Shown: one piece after another, positions 10,506 to 21,885 of the stretch
Layout of the letters: the number at the start of each line of letters is the position of its first letter
Numbering within the stretch: position 1 is the stretch's first letter
Origin: Diphasiastrum complanatum
Lineage: Eukaryota > Streptophyta > Lycopodiopsida > Lycopodiales > Lycopodiaceae
NCBI GenBank assembly: GCA_029204225.1
Contig: CM055105.1
Span: 49,671,720 to 49,735,719 of the forward strand
Direction of reading: 5' to 3'
Length of the DNA stretch: 64,000 bases
Notes under the pieces: model-generated
Told to the model about the DNA's origin: nothing
Databases searched by the model: none
Seen by the model: only the letters and a program-made list of their open reading frames with translations
Position numbers and translations under genes: made by a program

Positions 10506-10673
10506 CTATTTGTAGTATTTCGGGTTAGACGTTGAGGCATTGTAGTCATATGTATAGAGCATCCCATCCTTAAAGGAGAACTTGTGACCATTCTCTAGGT
10601 AACTTGAATAAGGCCGCCCTCCATTCATTTCAAAGTCAAGAATAATCCATGCCCCTTTCACACTCATAGCCAT
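10506..10673 (-). CDS. Small 55-residue frame upstream of the (CT)n tract, unit A
   Basis: Starts MAMSVKGAWIILDFEMNGGR and ends in ...TSNPKYYK. It has ordinary amino-acid composition and sits on the same strand as, and about 310 bp upstream of, the membrane-protein start, with the (CT)n tract between. It may be an upstream exon or a small protein. I recognise no family. The unit B copy (14398-14556) ends three residues earlier through a substitution. Confidence 0.35.
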   Translation of the reverse strand: MAMSVKGAWIILDFEMNGGRPYSSYLENGHKFSFKDGMLYTYDYNASTSNPKYYK

Positions 10674-10689
10674 CTATACTATACACCAC

Positions 10690-10822
10690 CCCCCCCCCCC
10701 AAAGTTTTCCACAAATTTCTAGTCTCCATACACTGCCGAGCAATACTCTACATACACTGCTCAGAGAGCCTAGCCCCCATGCTCTGCAGTCACTGTGGAC
10801 CAAGTCGAGCGACCAAGTCACT
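10690..10822. repeat. Fragment of the 36-bp repeat unit at the tandem junction
   Basis: A short piece of the sequence that starts AAAGTTTTCCACAAATTTCT and continues into CACTGCCGAGCAATACTC, as at 4100-4200. It ends at CACTGTGG where unit B begins. It marks the junction between tandem units A and B. Confidence 0.7.
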
Positions 10823-12132
10823 GTGGTCATGTTTTAGCTCAATGATCTCTCTTTCACATTACAAAAGTTTTTAAAATACATCGTTCTAGGATTCGAGAAT
10901 GGATTTTGGAATGAATTATATTTCATTGAAGTTTAAACGAGCTTGGAAAATTGAAGATTGAATGAAGCTGTAATCTAGGATTTTCAAAACCCAAAGTTGT
11001 TCATGCAAATTAACTCATTTTTGTTAATATATTAAAATGTTGTAATCTAGGGTTTCCAAAAACAAATTGAAAATTTGTTTAAAAAAATGCTTATTCCTTG
11101 TGACACGACTAAATAACATATAGTTAAAAAGCATATAATGAATCTATGCTATGTTCCAAACATATGCAAGTTACATTGCATTCATTCACACTTCACAAAT
11201 CATTGGAAATCGAATTTGAATGAAATCATTGAAATGAGTAGATCAATGTTTAAATGAAGCGATAAATATTATAATCTTCCCATTTAATTCAATTATATGT
11301 ATATATTAGTGGTGCATTAACAGGATTTAAACTCGTTATTATTATTTTCTTTGTTTCTATTGATTCAAACAAGCACAGCTCGTCTAGATGATGACACAAT
11401 GCCTCTAAGGAGAAATAGTTTTTCATTTTTTTTTAACTTTGATTTTTCTTCAAATTCAAATTTAATGATCTTCCCATGTGTGGTGAGTTGGTGTCTGCAC
11501 TTGAGTTGGGCTTGTACACTCAAGTTTGATTCTTTGCAATCCTCCCAAATTAATATAACCAGTAAGATTATTCTCAAAGCATGTACTATGAGCTAAAAAC
11601 AACACTTGGAGAGTAAAGAGTTAGGAATATGTCAAACACTTTTACACCTAGTATTTGGCAAGATCGGATTCATTGCGATAACACCCCCCCAATTCTTAAT
11701 ATAACTTCTCAAAGCATCTAGTATGAGCTACAAACAACACTTGGTAAGTCTTAAGACTTGGAGAGTAAAGAGTTATGCATTTGTCAAATACTTTTACACC
11801 TAGCATTTGGCAAGTTAGACGCAATGGTAGTAATTATAAGAATGAGTTAGACAAGCTTGTGAAGCCATCTAGAGGTGATTTGTTGTTTAGTTGCCTAGCT
11901 ACATATCAAGCTACCCCAAACAGTTTACTATTATTTTGAGTGACAACCATGAAGCTATCATGATTTGAAATGACATCAATATAATAAGCTACTCCCAAGT
12001 TGACCCTTTCCCAGGAAGCTTCTCTCTTGAAACTATAGCAAAAAGCTCTTATTCAAAGGAACAATCAAGGGTCGAGTACTTACCATACGAGATGAAGACC
12101 AACAAGTAGGGCAAGGAAAGAAGATGTACGGT

Positions 12133-12345
12133 TTACTTTGCTATGTGCTTGGAGGTATGCTGAGCATGCTTGGAATATGAAGAACATGTGTTTTCCAAAA
12201 ATATTAGTAGTCTCACAAAAAGGCTTGGAGTAACATTAGAATTTGGAAGTGGTGCACCTACTTTGGATGGATGATCACTAACAAACAATTTCTGTCTAGT
12301 CCTTTTGCGGTGATATGTTCCCTCTTGTCGATATGATATTTTCAT
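12133..12345 (-). CDS. Unrecognised 70-residue basic frame, unit B
   Basis: Translates the same as the unit A copy at 8755-8967. It lies about 340 bp downstream of the stop of the membrane-protein frame at 12685, on the same strand. Confidence 0.25.
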   Translation of the reverse strand: MKISYRQEGTYHRKRTRQKLFVSDHPSKVGAPLPNSNVTPSLFVRLLIFLENTCSSYSKHAQHTSKHIAK

Positions 12346-12684
12346 TGTGTCTAAATATTTTTTGAACAGAATATGTGTAACCTAATTATTGTTGATTTTG
12401 ATTTATTGAGCATTCAATGTTCATTTAATACATTAAATCAAATATCAACGATGAGAACATATATATATACACAACGAGAAGAAGGTATATCTAGATCATA
12501 GATTATGAACTAAAGTGGACATTTCAAAAGCAGTGGAGAGATAGATTAGCAGTTGAGTGCCATATACATTGGCCCTAGATGACTATAATGGTCAATCTTA
12601 AAAGCTCAAATCAACAAATGTTGATGATTTCAATGTACTCAATTCAAAAAATTGTGCCTAAAGGATTTTCTTCATAACATTTGT

Positions 12685-14208
12685 TCAGGAATAGTGGGCA
12701 TCATGCTTATGATATTGCTCGCGCAGCCACTTGGAGCAGGTTCGAGTCAGCATTTGTCTTCGACCAGCAAATGCTTTTGATCTCTGGGTGTAAGCCTTAT
12801 CAGCATTGATGATAAAGCCTGAAGTGCACATCTCTTCGAAGATTTGTATGGAGTCTACAGGAAAGTATTGTATCCGTAAATAGATCCTGGTATCCTCCAT
12901 GTGAAGCGTCGGTTTGTTGGGATTGATGAAAAATTGTGGATCCTGCTCAAACCTTCGGCCCATGACAGTCATCAGAAACTGGCAGAACTTGTGTTGTAGC
13001 TTGATTGTAGGATCGTCAGAATCGGAAGTTAATTTGCAAAAATTCTTGATGGATGTATGACATTCCTTCTGAGAAGAGAACGAGCCATCTATTATCGCAA
13101 AGTTGCAAGGATATGCTGATATGTTGTCTTCCAATCTCCATGCTAGCGCTCGTCTTCTACGAAAACTTGGGTCGAAAGAAGGATCATTCTGAATTTGCTT
13201 TGGTGATTGATCAAGCATTTCATAGACGTACGTATCTTTGAGGAATGGAGCTCTCCAACCGGTCGACGCAATTAATTCTGGCTGAGAAGAGCTCCCGATC
13301 GAATTAGATGCCGTCGTTGGAACTGACTTGTCCCCGTCTTTTCGTCCTATCAGAGTCGACTTACTGGCATGCTTATGATTTTGCTCACGTAGCCAGTTGA
13401 AGCAGTTTCGAGTCAGTATTTGTCTTCGACCAGTGAATGCTTTTGATCTCTGGGTGTACATGTAACCCTCATCAGCATTGATGATAAATCCTGAAGTGCA
13501 CATCTCTTCGAAGATATGTATGGAGTCTGCAGGAAAGTATTGAATCCGTAAATAGATCCTGGTATCCTCCATGTGAAGGACTGCTTTGTTGGGATTGATG
13601 ACAGTCATCAGAAAATGGCAGAACTTGTGTTGTAGCTGGATTGTGGGATCGCGAGAATCGGAATTCAGTTCCCAGAAATTATTGATTGATGTATGACATT
13701 CCTTCTGAGAAGAGAACGAGCCATCTATTATCGCAAAGTTGCAAGGATATGCTGATATGTTGTCTTCCGATCTCCATGCTCGTATTCTACGAAATCTTGG
13801 GTTGAAAGAAGGATCATTCTGGACTTGCTTTGGTGCTTGCTCAAGCCTTTCATTCACATGCGTATCTTTGAGGACTGGAGCTCTCCAACCGGTAGACGCC
13901 ATTAATTCTGGCTGAGAAGAGCTCCCGATCAAATTAGATGCCGTCGTTGGAACTGACTTGTTCGCGTCTTTGCGTCCTACCAGAATCGAATTACTGATAT
14001 CATGTGCCTCCAAATCTCTTCCGCATATAGATTTCGTAGTTTCTGATATTTTGGCCAAACGGATTTTCTCAGCCGCCGATACTATGTTCATTTCTAGCTC
14101 CTGCTCCATCTTCCTAAGCCGATGTTGGATCAACAATCCTTTTCTGAGACTCTTCAACCTCCTATAAATGACGAAAATAAGAGGCGAAATCAGAAGGACA
14201 GAGAACAT
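12685..14208 (-). CDS. Unrecognised membrane protein with tandemly duplicated domain, 507 residues
   Basis: Homologue of the frame at 9307-10194, with the same N-terminal hydrophobic segment, but the region from GRKDANKSVPTTASNLIGSS to the end occurs twice in tandem and in frame (copy 1 about 13370-13970, copy 2 12685-13369). The repeats differ: copy 1 lacks the MGRRFEQDPQFF stretch and has GYMYTQRS, copy 2 resembles the unit A protein. Both keep the SAYPCNFAIIDGS, HMEDTRIYLRIQYFP and CTSGFIINAD motifs. The frame is also open upstream through the (CT)n tract to 14382 (a Ser-Leu run), which I treat as a leader. An in-frame duplication of this size without a stop is notable, and function is unknown. 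Confidence 0.55.
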   Translation of the reverse strand: MFSVLLISPLIFVIYRRLKSLRKGLLIQHRLRKMEQELEMNIVSAAEKIRLAKISETTKSICGRDLEAHDISNSILVGRKDANKSVPTTASNLIGSSSQPELMASTGWRAPVLKDTHVNERLEQAPKQVQNDPSFNPRFRRIRAWRSEDNISAYPCNFAIIDGSFSSQKECHTSINNFWELNSDSRDPTIQLQHKFCHFLMTVINPNKAVLHMEDTRIYLRIQYFPADSIHIFEEMCTSGFIINADEGYMYTQRSKAFTGRRQILTRNCFNWLREQNHKHASKSTLIGRKDGDKSVPTTASNSIGSSSQPELIASTGWRAPFLKDTYVYEMLDQSPKQIQNDPSFDPSFRRRRALAWRLEDNISAYPCNFAIIDGSFSSQKECHTSIKNFCKLTSDSDDPTIKLQHKFCQFLMTVMGRRFEQDPQFFINPNKPTLHMEDTRIYLRIQYFPVDSIQIFEEMCTSGFIINADKAYTQRSKAFAGRRQMLTRTCSKWLREQYHKHDAHYS

Positions 14209-14213
14209 CGATA

Positions 14214-14372
<159 letters not shown>

Positions 14373-14397
14373 TTCCATGCATTGCATTCTATTTGTA

Positions 14398-14556
14398 CTA
14401 TTTCGGGTTAGACGTTGAGGCATTGTAGTCATATGTATAGAGCATCCCATCCTTAAAGGAGAACTTGTGACCATTCTCTAGGTAACTTGAATAAGCCCGC
14501 CCTCCATTCATTTCAAAGTCAAGAATAATCCATGCCCCTTTCACACTCATAGCCAT
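14398..14556 (-). CDS. Small 52-residue frame upstream of the (CT)n tract, unit B
   Basis: Counterpart of 10506-10673 with one visible substitution (GGRP to GGRA) and an earlier stop. The conserved frame and position in both tandem units make a coding role possible but unproven. Confidence 0.3.
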   Translation of the reverse strand: MAMSVKGAWIILDFEMNGGRAYSSYLENGHKFSFKDGMLYTYDYNASTSNPK

Positions 14557-14589
14557 CTATACTATACACCACCCCCCCCTCCCCCAAAG

Positions 14590-15560
14590 TTTTCCACAAA
14601 TTTTTAGTCTCCATACACTGCCGAGCAATACACTACATACACTGCTCAGAGAGCCTAGCCCCCATGCTCTTCAATCACTGTGGACCAAGTCAAGCGTCCA
14701 TACTCTGCATTCACTGTGGACTGAGCTGAGCGTCCATATTCTGCATACAAAGTTGACTGAGCCGAGTCCATCCGAAGACGACCGATCCGAAGCCCTCCAC
14801 AGTCGACCGAGCCGAGACTCCACTTGTTTGTTACCAGAGCCGAACCTTCAACAGAGTTATCAGCCGAGTTTAGAACCTATCTGCCACAACTTCTTCCAGT
14901 TCTGATGACCCAACTCAAGACAGAATTGACATCACCATGGAAAGCCTCGATATCTATGAGATGAACACTTGGTACGAGGAGGCACACTAGTTCCTGAGAC
15001 ACATTGAGTTCTAACTTCCTCTTTTGATCAGTGGCTATCATAACCCATTTCGATTGCATATTGCTTATAACCCCACCGACAGATTTTCCAGTTCATGTTA
15101 CTTCCTAACCAAAATTTTGTCTATATTATCCCTATTCTGGAGCTGACCTCAATACATTTGGCTTCCCTAGGGGGCCGAACACAGTTAGTAGGACCCTCAA
15201 AAAAATTGAATCCATAGCATACTTCAAATACATAGACCCCTCAGCGGACAAATGGAAAAAAAAGATGGTTACCGTATTGAGGTCATAAATGATAAGCCCT
15301 TAGCTGCTCCATGTGCCTATCTAGCAAAATATACACAGCGCTATAGGTCCAAGCTCACGCGTATCCCCATGAAACTATTCCACATGATGGCTGATTCTAG
15401 ACTACACAATGAGAACCTTTATGACTAGGCCCAGTTTGCTTCCAACTGCCTCAATGACTATATCAAGAACAAGCAAACCTCCACGTTATTAGGCTATCTT
15501 CTGATAGATGTCACTTTGCAGCAGTTGAGCCACCGACCTCGAGCTTGAGACCAGTTGATA
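14590..15560 (+). pseudogene. 36-bp repeat frame and downstream unknown frame, truncated copy
   Basis: The array at about 14615-14770 is followed by the DPTQDRIDIT segment, then TFGFPRG-equivalent sequence with changes and KDGYRIEVINDKPLAAPCAY (about 15250-15320). A stop lies in the DWAQFASN-equivalent (TAG at about 15426), and it ends near 15560 where Copia sequence on the minus strand begins. Clearly decayed. Confidence 0.45.
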
Positions 15561-15599
15561 GTAGCAGATAAAAGCGACTCCCTCGGAACCAGCGATTCA

Positions 15600-17000
15600 C
15601 TATTCCCACCTTGAGTGTGACACTTCTGTTGTTGCTACTACACTTGATTCTTGACCTTGGAATAGTCTTTCTTCTTGGTGTACAGGGCCATGGATTAGTT
15701 TTTGATGGACAGGCCGTTAGTCTTTCTGCGCATTTCTTCCTGAAGAAGATGACCGATCACCTTTTGAAGAGTGAGGCCGGGTTGTGTGGAGATCATCACC
15801 CCTTTAGCAATGATCTTGCCATCCTTCTTGATCTTACATGTATTTGTGGCAAACTCCACAATCAAACCATTGTCAAGCAATTGCCCTACACTAAACAAGT
15901 TCTTAGTGATACTGAAAATGTAAAGCACTCCATCAATCTTGATCTTCCTTGAAGATCCCAAGCAAAAAGGTATGGATCCTATTCCTTCTATCTTATAAGC
16001 ATAATTATTTGCTGTAAAAATTCACGTGATAGGTCCTTCATAGGTAGATAAGGTTGAAAAATACTCCCTCTTACTTGTCATGTGGGAGCTAGCCCCACTA
16101 TCTATCCACCAAGGGTCCTCACCTCTTATGCTTGAAGATGAGAAACTTGACATCATGACGAAATCTTCATGAGAGCTCTCCTCTTCCTCTTGACCAAGGT
16201 TTTCTTGACTTTGAGTTTGTTTCTTCTTGAAGCACTCCGAGGCATAGTGCCCTGTCTTGCCACAAAAGTAGCATTTGATCTTCGACTTATCCTTCTTTGG
16301 CTTGCTCGAGCTTTGACTTGGTTCTTCTTGAATGCAACACCTTTGCCTTTGTATTTTCTCTTGATCTTGATGAAAAGAGCCTTGTCATGTCCATCATTGA
16401 GGGAGACCTTCTCCATCCTTGACTTGATGTGAGTTCTCCTACTCTCCTCGACCATGAGGAATCCTTGGAGATCTTCAAGTGAAGGCAACTTGCCCATGAT
16501 TGCATAGCCTTGCACCAAGTTAGCAAAATCCATACTTAAACCATTCAAGATTGGTTGAACAAGTTCACTTTCCTTAATGGAATCTCCTATGTAAGCAAGC
16601 TCTTTGTTTAAGTCCTTGACTCTCAGCACATATGGATTTGATTCTTCAAGGATATCAACCTTGAAGTATTCTTGGATTCATATATCTTTTGAAGAGTTTC
16701 CCATGATTCTTGAGCCAAGATGCAAGCACCTACCTTCTTAAGAAGCTCATGAGCTACATTCATTTTATACAATGGAGAGCAACCTTCCACCTCCTTTTGT
16801 ATTTTGTAGCTTCTTGAGGGTGAATAGGCTCATCCTCTTCACCACTCACTATATCCATTAGATCTTGTAAAATAAGGATTGATTCCATTCTTAGCTTCCA
16901 AATTGAATAATTAGAAGCATTCAATCTATCATGTGAATCCAAAAGATATGTATTCATTGATCTCGACTGCCTCCTCCTTGATCTCGACTTCACAAGGATA
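15600..17000 (-). mobile_element. Copia family B fragment: gag, zinc knuckle and protease
   Basis: Read on the minus strand. N-terminal gag at 16760-17000 (MNTYLLDSHDRLNASNYSIW then KLRMESILILQDLMDIV), central gag at 16153-16680 (LNKELAYIGDSIKESELVQP, SMEDLQ-like LPSLEDLQGFLMVEESRR), a CCHC knuckle in a shifted phase at about 16215-16275 (CYFCGKTGHYASEC), then the protease motif WIDSGASSHMT (about 16085-16120) and KIKIDGVLYIFSITKNLFSV (about 15880-15960). Several frameshifts break the frame. The pol remainder is missing: at about 15775 homology to the other family B copies ends. Copia proteins encode retrotransposon structural and processing functions, and this copy cannot work. Confidence 0.85.
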
Positions 17001-17395
17001 TAGGATTCACCTAACCTGAACCAAAAGGAATCATATGCACATAAATATGCCTCTTCAAATCATTCCTACGAGATAAGTTGAATCATCATGCAATAATCAA
17101 TCCAAATATCTCACAAATCGAGCAAAATTGAACACAATCTTGACTAGAATTGCATTCACTTGATGAGCACTTGTCAAAAAGTCTAAGAACTAACTATGAT
17201 AGTACCAAAAATAAGGATCTACCTTCCTTTTGAATGATTGAAAACTACGTGGCAGACCTACATGGTAGACCTATGTCCCTTTGTGTGAATATTTTCTAGA
17301 TCCAAACATCTAGTGTGTGGCTATTAGGCTAGAGATAGCATGATATATTAATCTCAACATCAATTAGAGCGAGCTTCTGATCCATTTGAACACGA
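17000..17395 (-). repeat. Flank of Copia family B, shared with 26700-27160
   Basis: Contains GAGTCGAGATCAAGGAGG-like sequence next to gag and a degenerate TGGTACTATCATAGTTAG (rc of 17186-17203) that could be a decayed primer binding site. Homologous stretches are at 26690-27160 and 52800-53215 (inverted). No gene seen. Confidence 0.35.
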
Positions 17396-18310
17396 AACTT
17401 ACCAGACTATCTGCTTCATGATGTAAATGTGAATCCAACTTATCAACAATGTGATTCCCTAGTGCACAATGTATCACTATCATCACGTGGCAGAAAGTGA
17501 TTCACTTTTGTGCATATGTTCCATAGAGATGTGAGACACTTTACCGCAAATAGGCTTGAAAAAATTGGAAGGTAATTTGGTTGTACAAGAAGCAAGCGTT
17601 AAAGATTGTGCTCTCTTTCTCTTACCTTAAATGGTGCAAAAAAGCTACTAGAATATCGAACCAATAATATCACAAGCTACATTCAAATGTGCTAAGATAA
17701 CACGAAAGTGCAGCACAAATTGCTTATAATAGGCTACTTGCAAATGATCATAATCATGGTGAGCTGCAAACTCGATCTTTGCCATTACAAATTAGCCTAC
17801 ACTTGGTATAAATAGCTTCTTTTCCACCGAAAAGAAACTTTCAAAGGAAGTTGATTTGTAGAAAAACTAGAATTTCAACCTCATAAAACTCTTTAAGAAT
17901 CTAGGTCTTTAATTTTCTCATTTGGTGTAGCTATGTATGTAAGCAAATGTTGCAGAACATTACAAAAAGTCACAATATCATGCTTTACTGCCATGCATGC
18001 TTTTTAGGAAATGCAAACAAACTCTGATGGGAGAAGATTTGATGCTGGCACTTCCTTCTTCAGGCATGGAAATGGAATTCAGAAGCTTCGAAAAGCCATA
18101 GCTTCAAAGGATTGATTTTCCATCTTTTAGTGGTGATCTATCATTTGCTACGACCATGCTTGATTACTCCTTCGCATCCTTGGACACCATCTACATACAT
18201 CCACCATGGATCCAGAGCACCATCATCATCCATTTTCAAAAACCCTAAGCTGCCGAGATCTGCTACATTACACAAAAATCGTCACATCTAGCACGAGCCA
18301 AGTGTTGAGG
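17396..18310 (+). repeat. Composite-unit leader with TATA box (17817-17825)
   Basis: Starts with TGCTTCATGATGTAAATG and runs through TATAAATAG to the AAAACCCTAAGCTGCCGAGA leader at about 18240. Matches 414-1490, 20464-21330 and 27171-28690. No gene seen before the 36-bp array. Confidence 0.55.
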
Positions 18311-18314
18311 GGTA

Positions 18315-18683
18315 GTGCTACTGGAGCTTGTCAAAACGACACATTCAACACCGATTTGGGTTGAAAGCTCTCTACTAGTACGTTATCGCGAAGAAACATC
18401 ATCGTTTCCACATCCTATCAGAGCGACATTGCTCCAAATTTTTCCACAAATTTATAGTCTCCATATAGTGCCGAGCAATACTCTATATACACTGCTCATA
18501 GAGCCGAGCTCCCATACTCTGCAATCACCGTGGACTGAGCCGAGCGTCCATACTATGCATTCACTGTGGACCAAGCTGAGCGTCGATACTCTGCATACAA
18601 AGTTGACTGAGCCGAGTCCATCAAAAGTCGACCAATCCGAAGCCCTCCACAGTCGATCGAGCCGAGAATCCACTTGTAAATAG
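18315..18683 (+). pseudogene. 36-bp repeat frame joined to Ty3 protease fragment
   Basis: The 36-bp array at about 18460-18620 has the usual CCATACT.TGCATTCACTGTGGACC units. The frame closes at 18683 and within 25 bp the sequence becomes TAGATTTTAAAAACCATACT, the start of the Ty3-type protease tail at 18701. The same junction is present at 21868/21886 and, inverted, at 56947/56970, so one deletion or recombination event preceded these duplications. Confidence 0.45.
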
Positions 18684-18700
18684 ATTTTAAAAACCATACT

Positions 18701-18907
18701 ATGGTATTTAAAGATAAGTTTGACCAGATAGTCTCTATTTATGGGGAGACTAATGTACTCCTGTCATCGATGGTTTGCTCGACGGAAGTTATGGAACAAC
18801 TACATGATTCTAAGTATGAGCTTTTTCATCTTGTTTTGAAATCTCGTATCCATTGTGATGTGAATGATGATGTGAATGTGTTAACATGCTTTAACACCAA
18901 AAATTAG
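18701..18907 (+). pseudogene. Ty3-type protease C-terminal fragment
   Basis: The frame MVFKDKFDQIVSIYGETNVL ... CFNTKN is the end of the sequence seen more fully at 44131-44478, where LDRTYVILGYDWFFDKSDSL identifies a Ty3/gypsy aspartic protease. After the stop a frame reads LKQDFNDVFPK, the usual link from protease to reverse transcriptase in Ty3 elements, then decays. Here the ILGYDW part is deleted. Confidence 0.6.
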
Positions 18908-19520
18908 CATCAAGAACAACTTTTAATGCAAGATTTAAAACAAGATTTCAATGATGTTTTTCCTAAATAGCTAAGATTTTCTGAGGTACATACTTCTAAT
19001 TATATTGCAGTCCGTTGTTAGCACATAATCAAATTTTTCTAGAATGAAATCTTTGAAATGTTTTAGAAAAGAGCAAGAACATAAAGATAGATTTTCAATT
19101 TCAAAATTGCAGAAAACATCAAACAGAAAGTACTATTCACTTTGGATGTTAGGTAAGTATGACCAAGCAAACACAATATCATGGAAGGACTTGTGTATAT
19201 AAGGCCAAAGATTGTAATAAAATACGAGTGTAAAAGTGTTTTACATGAACGGTCTCAAACATTCTATTACAGTAGCGTAAATGTAAAAATATCTTTGCCT
19301 TGTCCTTGTGCGTGCTGAGTTGTAGTCGATCCACTGTATTTCTAGTGAGAGTTCTTCTATGCAGATCCTCAACATCCTGCGAGCCAGTTAATCCCTGTAA
19401 AAGTTTAGTCTTTTAGACGGTAAGTCTTCTTTTGCACCACTCCCTTGTCCTTTCTTTCCTTTATATCATGTATACTTCTTTATTTTTCCAATATTTTGTC
19501 CAGAAACCACCGAACTAGGG

Positions 19521-19712
19521 TTGTTTAGGTTGAAAGAACCAGACCTTTCATTTCAGTTTTGGAAGAATTTATCTTGGACAGCGAAAAAATTTGGTCTTTT
19601 GAGGAGGCATTCAATCTCTCTGATGTTTTCAGCATCTCCTAAGTTGGCAAGGAGTTTAGCAGAAGGGTTTGCAGCAAATCAATCATGTGCTGGCGTAAAA
19701 AGAGAAAAGTAG
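19521..19712 (+). CDS. Small MFRLKEP frame, 63 residues, copy 1
   Basis: Begins MFRLKEPDLSFQFWKNLSWT and ends CAGVKREK. Basic, no motif recognised. Uninterrupted copies lie at 22707-22898, 40276-40473 (minus), 45093-45290 and 55935-56126 (minus). It follows the Ty3 fragment by about 600 bp in each unit and is preceded by a CT-rich stretch ending in TTTTGTCCAGAAACCACC. Possibly a remnant of a larger gene with an intron upstream (TTTCTTTTTCC...CAG). Coding status is uncertain. Confidence 0.3.
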   Translation: MFRLKEPDLSFQFWKNLSWTAKKFGLLRRHSISLMFSASPKLARSLAEGFAANQSCAGVKREK

Positions 19713-20460
19713 GTGTGACTTGACAACATCTCTGGCGAGCTCGGGTAGCCAAAGAAGAAAGCCATTCATCTAATTTTGGAAGAATGCACTAGGGAAGAAT
19801 TTACTAAGATTGTTCATCATGAAACACGATGACCCAAAAAAAAAAAATGACATGGAGACTCATTTTTTTTTGGTCGCTTTTTTTTTTTTAATTTTATAAA
19901 AAAAAAATATCCATATTTGAAATGCTTCCAATAAAGATATTGTAATGCTAAAAGAAATGTTGTATTTCGCAAGAAAATTAATCAACCTACTAAAATTTTG
20001 TTAATAGATTTTTGTTAATAATTGCAAATTAGCTTATATGAAATAATAATACTATTCAAAATAAAATCATTGGACACAACCATTAGAATAACTAAAGAAA
20101 ACCTTTTTGCTTACTAAAACAAAAGTTTTCAATATTTTTTTAAAAATTTTAAAAGTGTTTTAAATTACAATTCTTGTATCAAGAAAAATGTTTTTTAAGT
20201 TATGACAAAATTTTAATCAGTATTTAAATCTTTACTTATATTTAAATATTAAATGATTGCAAATGAAATTATTTCTACAAACTTCTTATATAAAGACCAC
20301 GAAAAATTAAAATAATAAAAAACTTGACAATTCGTTGCAATTTTAGTTTTGCTAGTATTTAAATCATTAAAAAACCGCTAAATCTATATTTTTAATACAA
20401 ACAAATTTAAAAACATTAAATTAATCAAAAGGATTTCAATACACAATATTTCAATACACG
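19713..20460. other. AT-rich spacer module
   Basis: Very AT-rich with long A and T runs and no gene. The same module is at 24110-24770, 39830-40140 (inverted), 45400-45760 and 55150-55800 (inverted), always next to the MFRLKEP frame. Confidence 0.6.
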
Positions 20461-20463
20461 AAA

Positions 20464-21060
20464 CTTACAAGACTATTTGCTTCATGATGTAAATGTGAAT
20501 CCAACTTATCAACAATGTGATTCCCTAGTGCACAATGTATCACTATCATCACGTGGCAGAAAGTGATTCACTTTTGTGCATATGTTCCATAGAGATGTGA
20601 GACACTTTACCGCAAATAGGCTTGAAAAAATTGGAAGGTAATTTGGCTGTACAAGAAGCAAGCGTTAAAGATTGTGCTCTCTTTCTCTTACCTTAAATGG
20701 CGCAAAAAAGCTACTAGAATATCGAACCAATAATATCACAAGCAACATTCAAATGTGCTAAGATAACACGAAAGTGCAGCACAATTTGCTTATAATAGGC
20801 TACTTGCAAATGATCATAATCATGGTGAGCTGCAAACTCGATCTTTGCCATTACAAATTAGCCTACACTTGGTATAAATAGCTTCATTTCCACCAAAAAG
20901 AAACTTTCAGAGGAAGTTGATTTGCAGAAAAACTAGAATTTCAACCTCATAAAACTCTTTAAGAATCTAGGTCCTTAATTTTCTCAATTGGTGTAGCTAT
21001 GTATGTAAGCAAATCTTGCAGAACATTACAAAAAAGTCCCAATATCATGCTTTACTGCCA
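20464..21060 (+). repeat. Composite-unit leader with TATA box (20873-20881)
   Basis: A further copy of the leader described at 414-1319 and 17396-18310. From 20668 on it is the outer end of the inner block of the left palindrome arm. No gene seen. Confidence 0.55.
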
Positions 21061-21868
21061 TGCTGCCATGTATGCTTTTTAGGAAATGCAAACAAACTCT
21101 GATGGGAGAAGATTTGATGCTGGCACTTCCTTCTTCAGGCATGGAAATGGAATTCAGAAGCTTTGAAAAGCTATTGCTTCAAAGGATTGATTTTCTTTTA
21201 GTGGCGATCTATCATTCGCTACGACCATGCTTTATTACTCCTTCGCATCCTTGGACACCATCTACATACATCCACCATGGATCCAGAGCGCCATCATCAT
21301 CCATTTTCAAAAACCCTAAGCTGCCGAGACATGCTACATTACACAAGAATCGTCACATCTACGCATCCTTGGACACCATCTACATACATCCACCATGGAT
21401 CCAGAGCCCCATCATCATCCATTTTCAAAAACCCTAAGTTGCCGAGACATGCTACATTACACAAAAATCGTCACATCTAGCACAAGCCAAATGCTGAGGG
21501 GTAGTGCTACTTGCGCTTGTCAAAACCACACATTCAACACCGATTTGGGTTGCTCTCTACTAGTACGTTATCGCAAAGAAACATCATCGTCTCCACATAC
21601 TATCAGAGCGACATTGCTCCAAATTTCTCCACAAATTTCTAGTCTCCATACACTGCCGAGCAATACTCTGCATACACTGCTCATAGAGCCGAGCCCCCAT
21701 ACTTTGCAATCACCGTGGACCGAGCCGAGCGTCCATACTATGCATTCACTATGGACCAAGCTGAACGTCCATACTCTGCATACAAAGTTGACTGAGCTGA
21801 GTCCATCAAAAGTCGACCGATCCGAAGCCCTCCACAGTCGATCGAGCCGAGACTCCACTTGTAAATAG
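21060..21868 (+). pseudogene. 36-bp repeat frame with a local 117-bp duplication
   Basis: The leader segment GCATCCTTGGACACCATCTA...CGTCACATCTA occurs twice in tandem (about 21245-21361 and 21363-21478). The same duplication is present inverted in the right arm (57360-57600), so it predates the palindrome. The 36-bp array follows at about 21650-21800 and the frame ends at 21868, fused to the Ty3 protease tail. Confidence 0.45.
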
Positions 21869-21885
21869 ATTTTAAAAACCTTACT

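Noticed and set aside
16169-16432. Frames opposite Copia gag (16169-16432, 15611-15952, 43201-43458, 25816-26052, 53858-54094)
   Set aside because: Antisense shadows of clear Copia coding sequence.
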